From assembly GCA_013397455.1 (NCBI GenBank), contig VYZB01000014.1, positions 1,646,581 through 1,710,580 of the forward strand: DNA of 64,000 nucleotides, written 5' to 3'. Below, one piece after another: positions 38,152 to 50,700 of this stretch (positions are counted from its first letter, which is position 1; the number at the start of each line of letters is the position of its first letter). The DNA comes from Crotophaga sulcirostris (lineage: Eukaryota > Chordata > Aves > Cuculiformes > Crotophagidae). Under the pieces are notes generated by a model. It saw only the letters and a program-made list of their open reading frames with translations. It did not search any database and was not told the origin of the DNA. A program made the translations under genes and the position numbers.

Positions 38152-40131
38152 CTAGGAGAAAAGAACAGGTGAGCTCAGTACACAAGTGACTATCTTCTGT
38201 TCTCTTGCTTTTCAATATGTTTTCTCTACACCTAGAAACTGAAGCTAATGAACAAGCAGGATTAATTACAAGACTCAAGCTCAGCAGCATTCATGAATGT
38301 GTTTATTTCCAGCCTGAACAAATAACCTGTAAAGAAAGGGACATAAAAAGCTCTGAGAGTCTTAATGTTACATAGCATTAATCCTCTGTTCCTCTTTGTC
38401 TTCTACAACTTGCTCAGAATTTAGAAGCCCTTTAATGCCAGTGAATAGCTATGACATGGTCTGATGGGTGATGAATACATTTGCAACAGAAGAATTAAGG
38501 GGGAGAAACTCCAAATGTTGCTTTAAGCCTTCACGAAACCATTTGGTTGAGGGGAGCTGTCAAACAGGGATGCTTACTACATTGAAACCAGTACTTGGCA
38601 TCCCAGTATCCCTGGACTGACTAAACCAGGGCACTGAGCAGCTTAAGATGAATTCCTAGAAATCACTTGGCTACAGATATTCAAGCAAACTGAATAATTT
38701 CTAAGGAGGATTGAATTTACTGTTTTCTACAAAGGAAGAATTAGCTTTTAAAATTCATGTCAAAATTAGCATTTAACCTCTGTGATGAAGTGGTCACTGT
38801 GACACTGTAATACAAACACTGGCAAAAATAGTGGCAGCACCAGACTAGTAATAAACACAAGGACATTTTTCAGCATGAATATGTTTTATGTATCATTATA
38901 ATTACTTTAGTTCTGGCTCAATACATATAAAAAAAATCCCTTTTGGTTATGCTAGCGGTTCCCTATGCCAGAAGAGATCCAACATACGTTTGGTGAATGT
39001 TTAAGCCACAAGTCATGCTAACACAGGCACGGAGTCCTTGGCTAGTTCAAGTACAGGGAAATAATTGTCCTTTTTGCTATTACTGCTAACATGAACAGAC
39101 AGTCAGTCCAGTTCTGATAGCAAGCTAGTGTGATAAACTACCTAGTTTTAAGCAGCATTCTGTAAAACAAACGTTAGTTGAAGAAAGCCTGAGAAAAGCC
39201 ACGACTGCTCAGCCCTGTTGCTATCAGTTGTGGTGAAGGAAATAAAGATGAGGCGTGAACTGTCCCTTCTTGCTTTTGGCAGCTGTGATGGTGGTGGAAA
39301 AATTACAGGTCATGTGTTTATTGGTTCTGATCTGATTAGCAGAGAAAACAGGAGGAGGAGGAGGGGAAGAGTGATCCAAACCACTGAACAAGGATTGAAT
39401 CTAACAAAATACTATGAAAAAAAAATTAAAAAGTCACTTTTAAAGGACCAAAAACGTACCGGAGAAAGAGTTAATTACAACAGTGACTTTCCTGGGCAGT
39501 TTCTATTTTTTAACACATTCTCAGCTCTGAGGAGCAAAGAGAGGGAAGCCTTGCCAATGGTGTTTGCTAGGTCTTCCCAAGGATGATCGAATTCATAATT
39601 GCCTGGCACGAAGGTGGAAGCAGGTATCCCTCTGCAACTCATGGCTGGAGGGGAGAGGTTTCCCTTTTAACCTTCCAGATCATCCATCTGACTCCAAGCA
39701 ACTGCTATTTAATTGTGCTGTGTATCTCTGTATGATCGATCACACTGGAGCTTATTTCAAGCGAAAGGTGCTCTGTGCTTTTGGTTTTGAGAGGTCAATA
39801 CAGGGAACCACAGAATAACTTAGGAAATTATGCCATTCTCAGTAAGAGTCAGGCAGTTCACCTATTATTTCCTTACAGGAAAAAAATACTGTAGCAATTT
39901 CCTGAGGAATACTGCTTAAAATTTAAACAATTTGGCAGATACGCATTAAAAAGATTATGCTAAGAATATGGAAAGTGCATTATAAATGACTGTAATGCCA
40001 TTTTTATATTTATCTTTCTTTTGACATCCTGTGAACTTGAGAAAAAGAGTTTCTCTCCCAGAATTTAAAAAAGAGAAATTTTCCAATGTGCTTTCAAAAC
40101 AAATTGAGTTCAGATTGAGACAAGCATTTAC
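38152..40131 (-). other. CADPS: CADPS intron (2.0 kb)
   Basis: Intron between the C2-PH link exon and the first PH exon. Donor gtaaat is weak at its last positions; the acceptor is ttctcctag. It is largely AT-rich with short A-runs and a GGA-rich patch near 39350-39366. I see nothing else in it. Confidence 0.8.
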
Positions 40132-40271
40132 CCAGAGTGTTTCATGTTTTGAGGCTTATCCATTCGCACAGCAAGCTTGATCTTCAGGTCTTGATCCGGG
40201 CAGTTTTTGGAAACAGTCATTTTGTGCCACTCTGATTGCTTCGGGCTATTGGGAGTAGGGTGAAGAACAAC
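40132..40271 (-). CDS. CADPS: CADPS exon: C2 to PH link
   Basis: A 140-nt exon encoding 46 codons from [18 protein letters not shown] to [11 protein letters not shown] plus two bases (GG) of the glycine that opens the PH domain. The acceptor is cttgcag and the donor CTCTGG|gtaaat. It supplies the last C2 strands ([20 protein letters not shown]) and the short linker into PH. Sequence, spacing and phase agree with CADPS proteins of other vertebrates. Confidence 0.97.
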
Positions 40272-43200
40272 CTGCAAGCATTAAAATCAACAGCGTTAAA
40301 GGGAAAAAGTATTCACAAAAATGGGTTTTAATGGGGAACAAAAGCACATCAGATGAGCTACTTTTCCCCTAAAGGTCAGTCTGGAAATTTCTATTCACAT
40401 CAGTGATGACGGCTTTTTATTGCTTTTTTAAAGTACAGCTTATTATTTTGAGATTAGTTCATACATTCTTTGGCTCCTCTACCGACTGTGCCATTGTTCA
40501 GGGATTGTGCAGAACAGAACTGCATTATCAGTTCCCATCATTTAAGAAAAGATCGTGGTAAATGAACTTGCAGGTAAATCAGTCTAGAAATTACAGTGGA
40601 CTAACACGATTAGCAAACCAACAACAAGTTTTTTGCCGAGGTTGCCCACTGCAATCGCCCACTCTCAGACTCACACAACTTGGTTGACCTCCAGCCTTCC
40701 TATGTCCCATGTGAGGTGGGTTGTTTCAAGGGCTCAGAAAGCTCTACCTGAAACAGTTCTTCTATTGCTACTATCAGGTTGTGGGAAGGTGGCTTTATTT
40801 TTTGCTTACAGCTAAGACTGGATGCAGTAGGTAATGTTTTAGGTAGGCTGGTGTGTCTGAGTATACTATGACAGCAAACAAAATCTACATCCTCTGTCAT
40901 GACGTTGGTGGCTGCAGGACTCTGCTCCCATTTCATGCAGCGAGAAGATGATGGGGCAGTCTCCAGCTGGGGCAGATCAGTGCAACACCAATGGAAGTGC
41001 TTGGCTCAAAGAAATGGAAAGGCTCCAAGAGGTGAGTAATCCTTCCTGACCATAGCTGTGCTTTTCCCACTCACCCATTACCCCTACAAAACAGAGCAGC
41101 TCCCTCAGGCAATGAACCACAGAGCATTTTCCCATAACTACACTGCATCTACCACCTTCTCCTCGTGTTTCATGTGTCCCTTGATGTCGCTTAACCCTCT
41201 CTCTCCCACAACCATTCCTCTTCTGACGCTTTCACTCTCAGGGGTGACTTTGCCTGCCACAAATTCACTCCACTGTCCTGTAGTGAGATGAATCTCTTTT
41301 AAATCCATTAACTGGTAAGCAAGCAAATTATTTTACAAATGGCAGCATTCACCTTATTCTTTAATGTGCTACCATCACTCACTCCTTGTTCACACTCCGT
41401 CTGTGCTCCTGCTAAACTCCAACCCAGGCTATAATATTACACTCCTCTGTTCTTCAACTTTACTGCTGAGTCAACAACCTAGGGGCTGTTTTCCACAAAA
41501 ATATCCTTGACATTACTACCCTCTGATGAATGATTTTAAAAATTATTTTATTGCCTCTTCCAAAGTCTGAGGTTAACATCACTAGATTCCCAATGTCATC
41601 CTTATTTATCAACATTATTTATCACTTCTGTTACTGAATTAGACTAATGCTTTCTCAGGCAGGAATCTGAAGCTGTTACGAGTTACATAGCTGAGCACAC
41701 TAGTCTCTACAGCATCACTTGAAGAAAAGACCACATCTAAGCAAATCCTAAAGATGAGAAGCAAGGCCTCCACTTACAAACACAGATGAACCCAAACTCT
41801 GAGCAGTACCTAAGGACCCCCACTGCAAGGCAGTTCATGCAAGCAATAGACCTGTGCTGAACTGCATCTCTTATTAAGATAGCAGTCACTCAGAGTGTTT
41901 GGGATGCTCTCTACTTTGTTTTCTAACTCTTTTTCATCAAAAGGTGCATAAACCTTGCTCAGCGTTGCTGTAATTCATGGCTCTTCCCTTCCTTGCTTTC
42001 AGTAGATGAAGCCCTGGCATGGCTGAAATCCATGGGAGCCTTGCCACCAGCTTCAATAGGGCCAGGATGTATTCCCATGCCTTCAGCTGCCCATCCAGCA
42101 GTTTAGGGCTTGGGAGCATTTTCCATCTCTTCCTTCGATAAAAGTGGCAAAGCGAGGAGTGCCGGCTGGTTGCCAATGTAACACTCGCAATAGAAAGTGG
42201 GCATTGTCTATGCCTGGCAGAGCACAAAGCCACTTCTCAAAGGGCGGCTGAGCACGGGTGTTTTTTGTGTACAAAACCTGCTTTCCTCCTCTCTCTGTGC
42301 AGACAGGTTTGTGCCCACTCCAACAGCCAAACCAGGGGCATAACACACTCCCGGTTTCATTGTTTCATTAAAGAAGAAATCCTGATGCGGCCTGAGCAGA
42401 CACGCGTCATCTCTCCGCCGCTCCGGGCACACTAAGCATCCCTTTGAAGTTCGGCCGACTGAAAGCTCTGGTGGCCACAGGCCAGGGGAAATCACCGCCT
42501 GGCTCTCCACACTCGCCGCTGCTGGCCCGCGTCCTTTGGCCCACAGAAGCTCAGAGCTGAGGGATGGCTTCCCGCTGGACAAAAAGCGCATTGGCGAGGC
42601 TGGCTCATCAGCATTTCAGGGCAAGAAGGGTTGCTTTGGGGTCTGATGTCTTTCTCAGAACAACATACACAGTTAATTGCTTCCCGAGACCAGCAAAGTC
42701 AGCACCGTTCACGGCTGCCAGTGGAAACAAGACTCACAAAGCAAGCGAGTCTACACCAAGTGTAACCACTCAGGGGAAAAAGCCCTGAATGGCATCGCGG
42801 CCGGTCGGGTGAAAAGCTCGGCTCAGCATGCTGCAGCGGATAAAGACAGGATGCTGGGTTGTTTGAAGAACGAGGTTTTGAAAATAATCCTGAAAATATT
42901 ATGATGCTGTGCAGCAAAGCAGCTGCAGGTCTTCAGCTGGAGGACTGCAGACTGGTGGGGTCACTCCTTTGTGAGAAAAAGGAGCAGGACAGGGAGAAAG
43001 GAAGCATCAAGGTGTGGATAAGGGAAATCTAAAGGGGCTGTGATTCTTTGGAGAGAAGACTGAGAGGAGAAAAGAAGGGGTGGCTTTGCTTTGTTCTCTC
43101 TGAAGTGCAAGAACAAAGGACGTTACATGAACACGAAAACCCATATCACTAAAATGAACATGAATTATATGAGACAAAATCATATGCAACACTCACCACC

Positions 43201-44618
43201 ATGAAGATATAAATTAGATCAACAGCTCACTAGGATATGAAAAAATGTTTGGCACTTATATGAACAGGACAAAAACCATGTTAATTAGGAAAGACTGTTC
43301 TACGGACACAGACTCTCCTGTGTCAAGGCACAAGCAGCCATGGAGTTTGAAGAAACAAGCACTGGAACAGCTCCCCAGGGAAGCAGTCATGGCGCCAAGT
43401 TTGACAGTACTCAAGAAACATTTGGACAATGCCCTCAGACACATGGTGTGAATGTTGGCATTGTCCTACACAGGGACAGGAGCTGGACTCGATGATCCTT
43501 GTGGGTCCCTTCCAACTTGGGACATTGCATGATTCCAACAGTTTAGTCTATAATTGGAAATATCATACTCAGGCTTGCCGCAGGATCAGTGGCTTTCTAG
43601 GCTATGGCTTTCTTGGTCACAGCCATGTACACAAGGCAGAGAGTGAGGTGTGCTGAAGAGCAAGGTAGACAGAGCCCAGGCTGCTCCTGGAGATTGCTCA
43701 GGCCACACTGAGCATGCCAACCCATGTGTAACGCAGAGCCTCACTTCCTGTGAACTGCTTTTCATGGGGTCTTCACCATGCAGACCTTGCACCCTTGAAG
43801 AGCCAAGGAAGGGATTGAAGGGATTTTGCTGCCAGCTCTGTCTGGAGCCAACACAAATTACAGAGGTGAAAAAAATCCATGGAGACTAAGAGAAGTGTCC
43901 CAAAGCCACACAAAAGTTCCTCCACAGATATTTTTGAGTTGTGGGCTGCAGCAATGGAGGGTAACCAGTCCCAGGGCGCTGATGTAGGGATCACAGGTGA
44001 GGGGCAGAGATGGAGAGGGAAGATTGGCTCTGTGGTCAGCACCCGGGGAATCCAAGCTTCTTGCTACTAACAGCATTGGTAGGGGAAATAATCCCTGCAT
44101 TTCACTTCCCAGTCCAGCCCCACTGAAGCCACCAGTTCCACCACAGTCCCCGGGGAGCCAGGATTTCAAGCCCTTTGCAATGAGTACCGCAGTCAGTGCT
44201 TTCAAATGCTCAAACTGTGCACCGGCTGCTCAGCAGATAGGAGAGCAGCTTAACATTCTCTTGCCAAACTTAAATCCCCTCTTTTTTGCTTCAGCATAAT
44301 CCCCTTTTCTGCTTCAGGAATGTCCATTTCCGTAAGCAACTTCTAAGGCTTTCCGGACTGCCAATATCGCATACAAGATCCTCTGCCTTTGCTGAGTGCA
44401 GGCACAGCCAGCTGAAATGCTGCCATTAAAAACTCACAACAAAGACAGCATGCGAGATGCACTCCTTTCCAGCAGTGGAGAGCTTGCTTTTTCTCCCTCT
44501 CCTGAAGCTTGGCAAAAAAGCAGAGTATGATGTGCTCCAAAGATATTTCCGTACAGGAGAGATTTCTCTAGAAAAGCAGGGCCAGAAGGAAACATTATTA
44601 AACTCAAAATCTCCTTAC
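40272..44618 (-). other. CADPS: CADPS intron (4.3 kb) with a CR1 tail
   Basis: Intron between the second C2 exon and the C2-PH linking exon, with donor gtaagg and acceptor cttgcag. Its only clear content is a truncated CR1 LINE at 43340-43538 on the plus strand, antisense to CADPS. The rest is unique sequence without a recognisable exon. Confidence 0.85.
43340..43538 (+). mobile_element. CR1 LINE, 5'-truncated 3' end
   Basis: The stretch has the typical tail of avian CR1 elements. It shows the end of ORF2 with LEQLPREAV, then MAPSLTVLKKHLDNALRHMV and a stop at 43449-43451. This is followed by the 3' part with ggacaggagctggactcgat, gatccttgtgggtcccttcc and a degenerate end at atgattcc. Only the last 200 bp or so are present, as usual for CR1 because reverse transcription stops early. 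It diverges from the consensus I remember, so it is an old copy. Exact limits need RepeatMasker. Confidence 0.88.
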
Positions 44619-44730
44619 CCTCCCAAGCTCTTTGTCCTCCAGAGCCAGCACTCCTGTGCTCTCCGTGAACAGCTTCACCTTCACTGCAGGAAGTGCGTGT
44701 GTTGTCGTGAAGTCTCCTTGGGTGCCCCAG
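44619..44730 (-). CDS. CADPS: CADPS exon: second half of C2 domain
   Basis: A 112-nt exon that begins with one base (C) completing the threonine split from the exon at 62643, then 37 codons from [14 protein letters not shown] to [10 protein letters not shown]. The acceptor is tttccacag and the donor AGG|gtaagg. The peptide is the rest of the C2 sandwich ([21 protein letters not shown]). Family members usually have FSTTHAL at the start; here the serine is a threonine, a conservative change. The exon ends on a codon boundary and joins the exon at 40271. Confidence 0.97.
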
Positions 44731-47700
44731 CTGTGGAAATAAGGACAGATATTCAGCTCCACCAGCAAGTCAGCAGCACCATTGCTTGGGTGTGCAATGG
44801 TTAACCAAAAATGCCCTGTCTGGCACACGCTGAAGTGGCTGGGTTATCTGGGTGGCAGGAGCGTTAATTATCTTCTTAGGGAAATGTGGAACAGATGTTT
44901 GGAAAAACCATGATGGTTCTTTAGGTGAAAAAAGAGAGTATTTGAGAGCAGCATGGTAACAAATTTAAGAGAGTTTTTTTTATTTAGAAAGAACACAATG
45001 TCCCCTGCAGCGATAGCCTCTATAGTCACAACAGAAGTTGAGACATCTGTACCTCAGACATCTGTAATCTTTCATGCCTCCACTCTTCTCTTGGCTAATT
45101 CACCTCTCCTTTCCAGCTTGATAGTGAGGTTTGCTTTCTCTGAAGAAAACCCAACTTAACCTGGGTTCTCTTCCAAATCCCAGGCCAGGTTGAAGTTCAA
45201 GCCATTACATCTGGAGTACGCCTGCATCCACTCCCTGGGGATGGGATGGCTGTGGCCAGGAAGCCACTTCTTTCCAACTACGTGATGAACCAAGACCACC
45301 ATCTACTATTTGTACTCCCCAAGTCATCACCAAACTGGTCCTGTGGTTTGGAAAGGAGCACTATGGAGGCTGAATGACCCACAGGATAAGAAACCTCCCT
45401 CTGAACATGCACATTTATAGGTGACACCTCCGAACTCCTGCAACCATGGCCGCCTGAGCGTGCAGCCTGTTGACACCTATGACCAAATGTGCAATTTTAA
45501 GTCTCATAAGGGGAGCCCACCTTGCAGATGACCTTCCCCTTCCCCACAGGAGTGTGGGAACCACAGCATCCCCTCAGCCTGCCAGAGAGGTCTGCTGTTG
45601 GGCCTGAGCACGTCATGCTAGAGGTTTCCTCTCTGGACCTGGACATGGGGGGAAGTTCTGGGGACAGAGCCCCAGTTTGGTTATAGCTCACTGCACTCTG
45701 CTTCAGGGACTTTCCTCTTGGGCCCTGTTCCTGTCCCAGTGCGTCACAGCTGGAGCTGCTGCCTGGTGACATCTGTGAGAGCTCACCTGAGCTGCACCAG
45801 CGAGCATCCTCACGGGGTTCTCTTAAAGATACCCAGATCTTACACATCAGACAGCTTTGATTTAGAGAGGTTGTAGGGAAAAGAAATCTGTGAAACATCA
45901 AGTCTGTTCAACATCATAAAGACCACAGCTTTTCAAACAGTCTCATGAAGAACCTCCTCAAGTAGTGCCACCACACAGCACGTCAAATTACTCACCTGTT
46001 CTAAAGGTTTTGAGATACAGAAAAATGCTCCCCTCTGACAAACAAGTACAGACTGAAGGGTGATTGAAAAAAAATTAAGTGCAACTTGAACTAATGTCTA
46101 TTTGTAAGGTTTCAACCACTTTGAAAGTAGCAGAGAAGAGAATATCTTCTACACTAAGAGGTAAAAAGGCATGATGCTTTTATGTTTGAGACCTCACAGT
46201 TCCGTTTCAAGCTTTGCTTCTACAGCTTAGAAAGTGAGAAACTTATTAGAATAAAGCCATACAGAAACTTCCAGACAGAGCTGAGCAAAGCACTCCTAAA
46301 ACTGCACTTGCCCTTGTTAGCAAAGAGCAGCTCAGCCAAAGACGAAGGGCAGAGGGAGGGTTGTGTAAGAGTGCACACTGCAAGGAGGATGCTCCTGAAC
46401 ATCTGATCAGGCAGAGGTCCATCATGAAACTAAAGATAAAAACTGTGCTTTTTTGTTCTTTTTCTTTGCCTTTTTTAACAATTCATTGTGAGTTAGATTC
46501 CTATGTTGTTCCCAGAGACCCTGAAAATTCATCACACTTCAAAACTCATGCAAAGTGTTCAAGCAAGTTTGAAGAATAATCACAGACAAGGTGTTTTTGT
46601 AAACTAGAAGAAACCAAAAGTAAGCCACAAGCAACATGTTCGAGTGATCTGAAGGAACACATACTGCAACCTAAAATACTGCAAGTCAGATGACAGATTA
46701 TAGCTCATCTCACTAACCCTTTCTATTTACCCTCATGCTATTAATGACACTTCCTCATTTTACACTGTCCGCAAACTAGATCCTCTGCTGAAGAAGGGCA
46801 CTTCCCTAGAAATGCCTGGGAAAAGGCTCAGAGAACATGTAGTTCGGTGACTACGTGATATTCAGACCTAGATACCAAACAGCAGGTTTTGCATTTGGAA
46901 AGCTATCAGGAAAAATAATGTACTTCTTCCTGTGCCCAAGGAGTATAGTTCTACTCTTTGCTCTCCTCTGAGCAAATCTTGTCCAACAGAGTTCAACAGA
47001 TGAGCGTGTTCAGCGCAGTTCTGATTAATGAACTCAGTTTCTGCATTGGCTTTGCTAGGAAGTTTGCTCTTCCGATGTCACCATTGCACAGGTTTCATCT
47101 TTTACAATGATGCATCAAACCGCCACGAGTGCCAGGGAGTAGAAGTTTGTCATAAATTATCGACAGCACTACAGGTCCAGTCAGATCTCCAATATTACAT
47201 CTTTTTCATGTGTAATCCATCAACTCCCTAATAAACATTTTAAACATAAGAACAACCTTATTTTCTAACTGAAGCTTAGGTCACAGGTTATGTTTTCTCT
47301 CAAGCAACCTTTGTTGACACCAGCATGAAGATAATCTTGCTTTGGTTATAAGAGGAAAAAGTAAGAAAATATCCAACCTTACACTGTGTATTTTGACAGC
47401 ATCTGCTTTATAGAACTCATATCTCTGTTTACTATTAAAAAGCTCTTATTTGCTGAAGCATTCCCAGACCATATGTTATCAACAAATGTTACTAACCAAA
47501 TACAAACAGTAATTTTCATTAGGTTTCCTTCATGAGAACAACATTCACCACAAAGGGAATAAATGTTTCAAATGACAGTAAACATACATAGCAAACCCTT
47601 GACAACACCGTGGTGCTTACATATTCATACCCCCCAAAGCCCTGAAAAGATCTGTGCCTACAAACAGAGACCCTTAGAGTTGGGTTTTGTGCAGGTTGAA

Positions 47701-50700
47701 GCCTGCGGTGATGTCATTAGTTGCCATAGTGATGCTCAGCATAAGGCCATAATTCATGTCACTGAAACATCATTTGTATTCAATCTAAGTACACAGTTTA
47801 TCTGTGCTGTGTATTAAATTATTGTTCAGCAAATTAGCTCTGGACAGTAGTTAGGTATTAGGATCTTCTGAGGGACTAAGGATGTAATGGCTTCATTTCC
47901 ACATTTCATAATTAAGCAGGTTATCACTGCAGGAGTTTATTTGTTGGGAAAGTGCCTTGGGACCCATTCTAGATAAATCTTCTCATGAAGTAGCCACGCT
48001 ATTCTGTCCCTATATCACAGAGCTCCTGCTGATTGCTCAAAGCAATAATACATCTGCAAACGAGGACAAATGATGTCATTCTGGCCAAAAGGAGATAGAT
48101 ACGTGTATCTATGTACACGCCATGGAAAAGTACACAAGCAGAAAAACCCTGACAGTGCTTTCTCAGTTAGAACAATATCACTTGTTTGAATCCCACCTGA
48201 AACCCTCAGCCCAGTGTTTCTTATTGCCTAGTGTATCCTAAAGCCTGGAGCTGGCCAAGAAATGCTGCCATGCATAAGGACTTCGCTGGAATTATCACCC
48301 CGTTTATGGCATCTGTGCTGTTCCAGTGATATCATTAGGATCTACAAGCATCTCCAGGGTTTCTAGCTAGGCATCAAACTTAGGATGAGTAGCTAAACTC
48401 TTCCAGCTGCGAAGAGCCGGAGGATGAGATATGCTCCAGGCACTAACTTGACAAATGCTGGTCCTTGTTTTACCTTTTACAAGCAAAATGAATAGATCAG
48501 CCCTGTAGACACTGTTTATAAGCTTTAGGAACAGGGATTCATCTAGAGGTGCCACCAATTACTAACCAAACAGACTAAAGTGCTGAGATTTTTTTCTAAA
48601 TAACACATAAAATGACACTTATCCAGAAAGCACAACTGGATGGCAAGGGAGGAAGGCCAGCCTTGTCTCCCACTGCTTCCATGGGGTCGTCCAACATGGC
48701 ACACTTGAAGGACAGGCTTACCTGTCTGATTCCAGGAGCACCTGGGCGCTCTCACAGGGACTGTCCTGAGCAGCACACGGAGAGAAAGCATTGCCATTGC
48801 TGCTGCAGGTGCCAGACTGCTCAGAACAAGCTGCTCTCAGCTGTTTCAAGGAACATGTTAGCCATCTTCCACCAAACCTTCAGGGTGATGCTACTCAGTC
48901 TTTTGCAACTTACGGAAAAAACAAGTAAAACCACCTAAGGCCTCACTGCCAGCTGTTTTTCTCTACAATATCCTACCTATGTGGCCTAATCTACAGCTTT
49001 CTCAGCTCTCCTTGAGAGACATTGACTTAATCAGTTCTATTCACCTCTTGTGTGTAAATTCCTCTAAGTGAAACCTTTGTCCCCACGACCTTCCCAAAAG
49101 CTACCACACATGTTAATACCCAGGAGAATGCATTAAATTCTTTCATTCATGTATCATGGCGTCCAGTAAGTTTGCTTAGCCCTTGCCTAATTTGAAATAG
49201 TAACCCTTATTCCATCATTGCTCTTGGAACTTGATCTGGCCAGAAATTCAATGCCTGTGATTTCTATAAATAATGAACAAGCACAATGGAATTGTATTGC
49301 TGGGCCATGAATCAGCCCTGCTAACCAGTTTGGCCTGTCAGCAGGCTAACACGGGAGCAGCTGGAGAGTCATGGGCTTTCAACGGAGTTGACATTTAAAC
49401 ATGATCTATGAGCAGTTTTCAAGGCCTTCAAAACTGCCAGAGGACACCTTTTCTCCCGCTCCAGATATATTTATTGAAACTGGTTTGCCTGCCAGTTTGC
49501 ATGGAATGCAAAAACATGAAAGAAGCAGAAATAAATGTAAAAACGTGTCCTAAAGGAGAGTTTGTACCTCAGTGGGTTCACTCCAGGTGTGAGTTACGCT
49601 CAACGTACACAGTAGTATCCTGGGACATGGCACATCTCTGTAGGAGATGCTGCCCTGCTGCCTTGTTCCCACAAATTTATTGCCTAAGTGAAAAGTCTTG
49701 CAGAACTATATCCCTGCACGTTGGCCAGATTTGCATTAGTTTATTGAGCCACCTGCTCAGTATTGTTTTTCAGATCAGCAGCAATGCCTTCCCCCTCCCA
49801 GGCCAGAAGGATGTCCTTGGGAATGCAGAACAGGGCATGGAGCTGCCTCCATCCCTGCAGGGGCATGATCACCTAAAGCAGCACCCAGCACCGCCTGCCC
49901 TCCTGTGTACAGAGGTAGAGACATGGCTCTGAAAGGCCTTTATTACATGGGACTGTGTCTGGGACAAAATTTTTAGGACCAGCTTAACCTCACTTACTGT
50001 CCTCTGCTTCCAGAATGGGATCTGGTGAGAATGGAACAACCAGTTATTCTGGCTGCCTCCCTCGTGCGCTGCGGGGGTGGGCAGGAGAAGGTGATACTTC
50101 ATGCGCTCCACATCCCTCACCTCTTCTCACCTGGCACCCACACCAGTGTGCCCGTGTCCTTCCTGCTGTATTTGTAGCTAGGTCTGCAAAGGGAGCAGGC
50201 TGGTGAAGGGAAGCTCATCAGCACAGCCGCACAGACAACAGCCTGATAGACACAGCCTGCTTTTTGAGGAAAGACATGTCAGGAAAGTCACCTTTTGCTG
50301 GGTCATTGCTTCACCTTGCGTGCTGTGATGCTTTTAATCCATCCTTGGTTTCTCAGCTTACTGCAGTGCCCAGCTGTGGTGCCTGTTCTGCTGGAGCTGG
50401 ATCCCACTCCGAGGATGGAGAGGTCCAATCCCACTTTGAGAGACTGAAATGCTATGTACAGCCTTGATTTAGTTCTTCCTAAAATCCTGCTTAACAAATG
50501 ATGGTTTTCTTTCTTTAGCCCACTCCCCCCCTCCCAGAAGAGACCTTTCCAGAAAACAGCCTTAAATTTCGGGCTGTAAATTGTGTGTGCCAAAGCTTGA
50601 GCATCGGGAAAACCAAAGTTAGAGAAGAAGCACACCAGACACAGAGCTAATCAGCAGTTGATGGAGTAGCACACCTCTTCCTCTAACGTAATGCTATAGT

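Noticed and set aside
49408..49932. 174-codon plus-strand open frame
   Set aside because: Cysteine- and leucine-rich chance-type sequence, no domain, no similarity I recognise.
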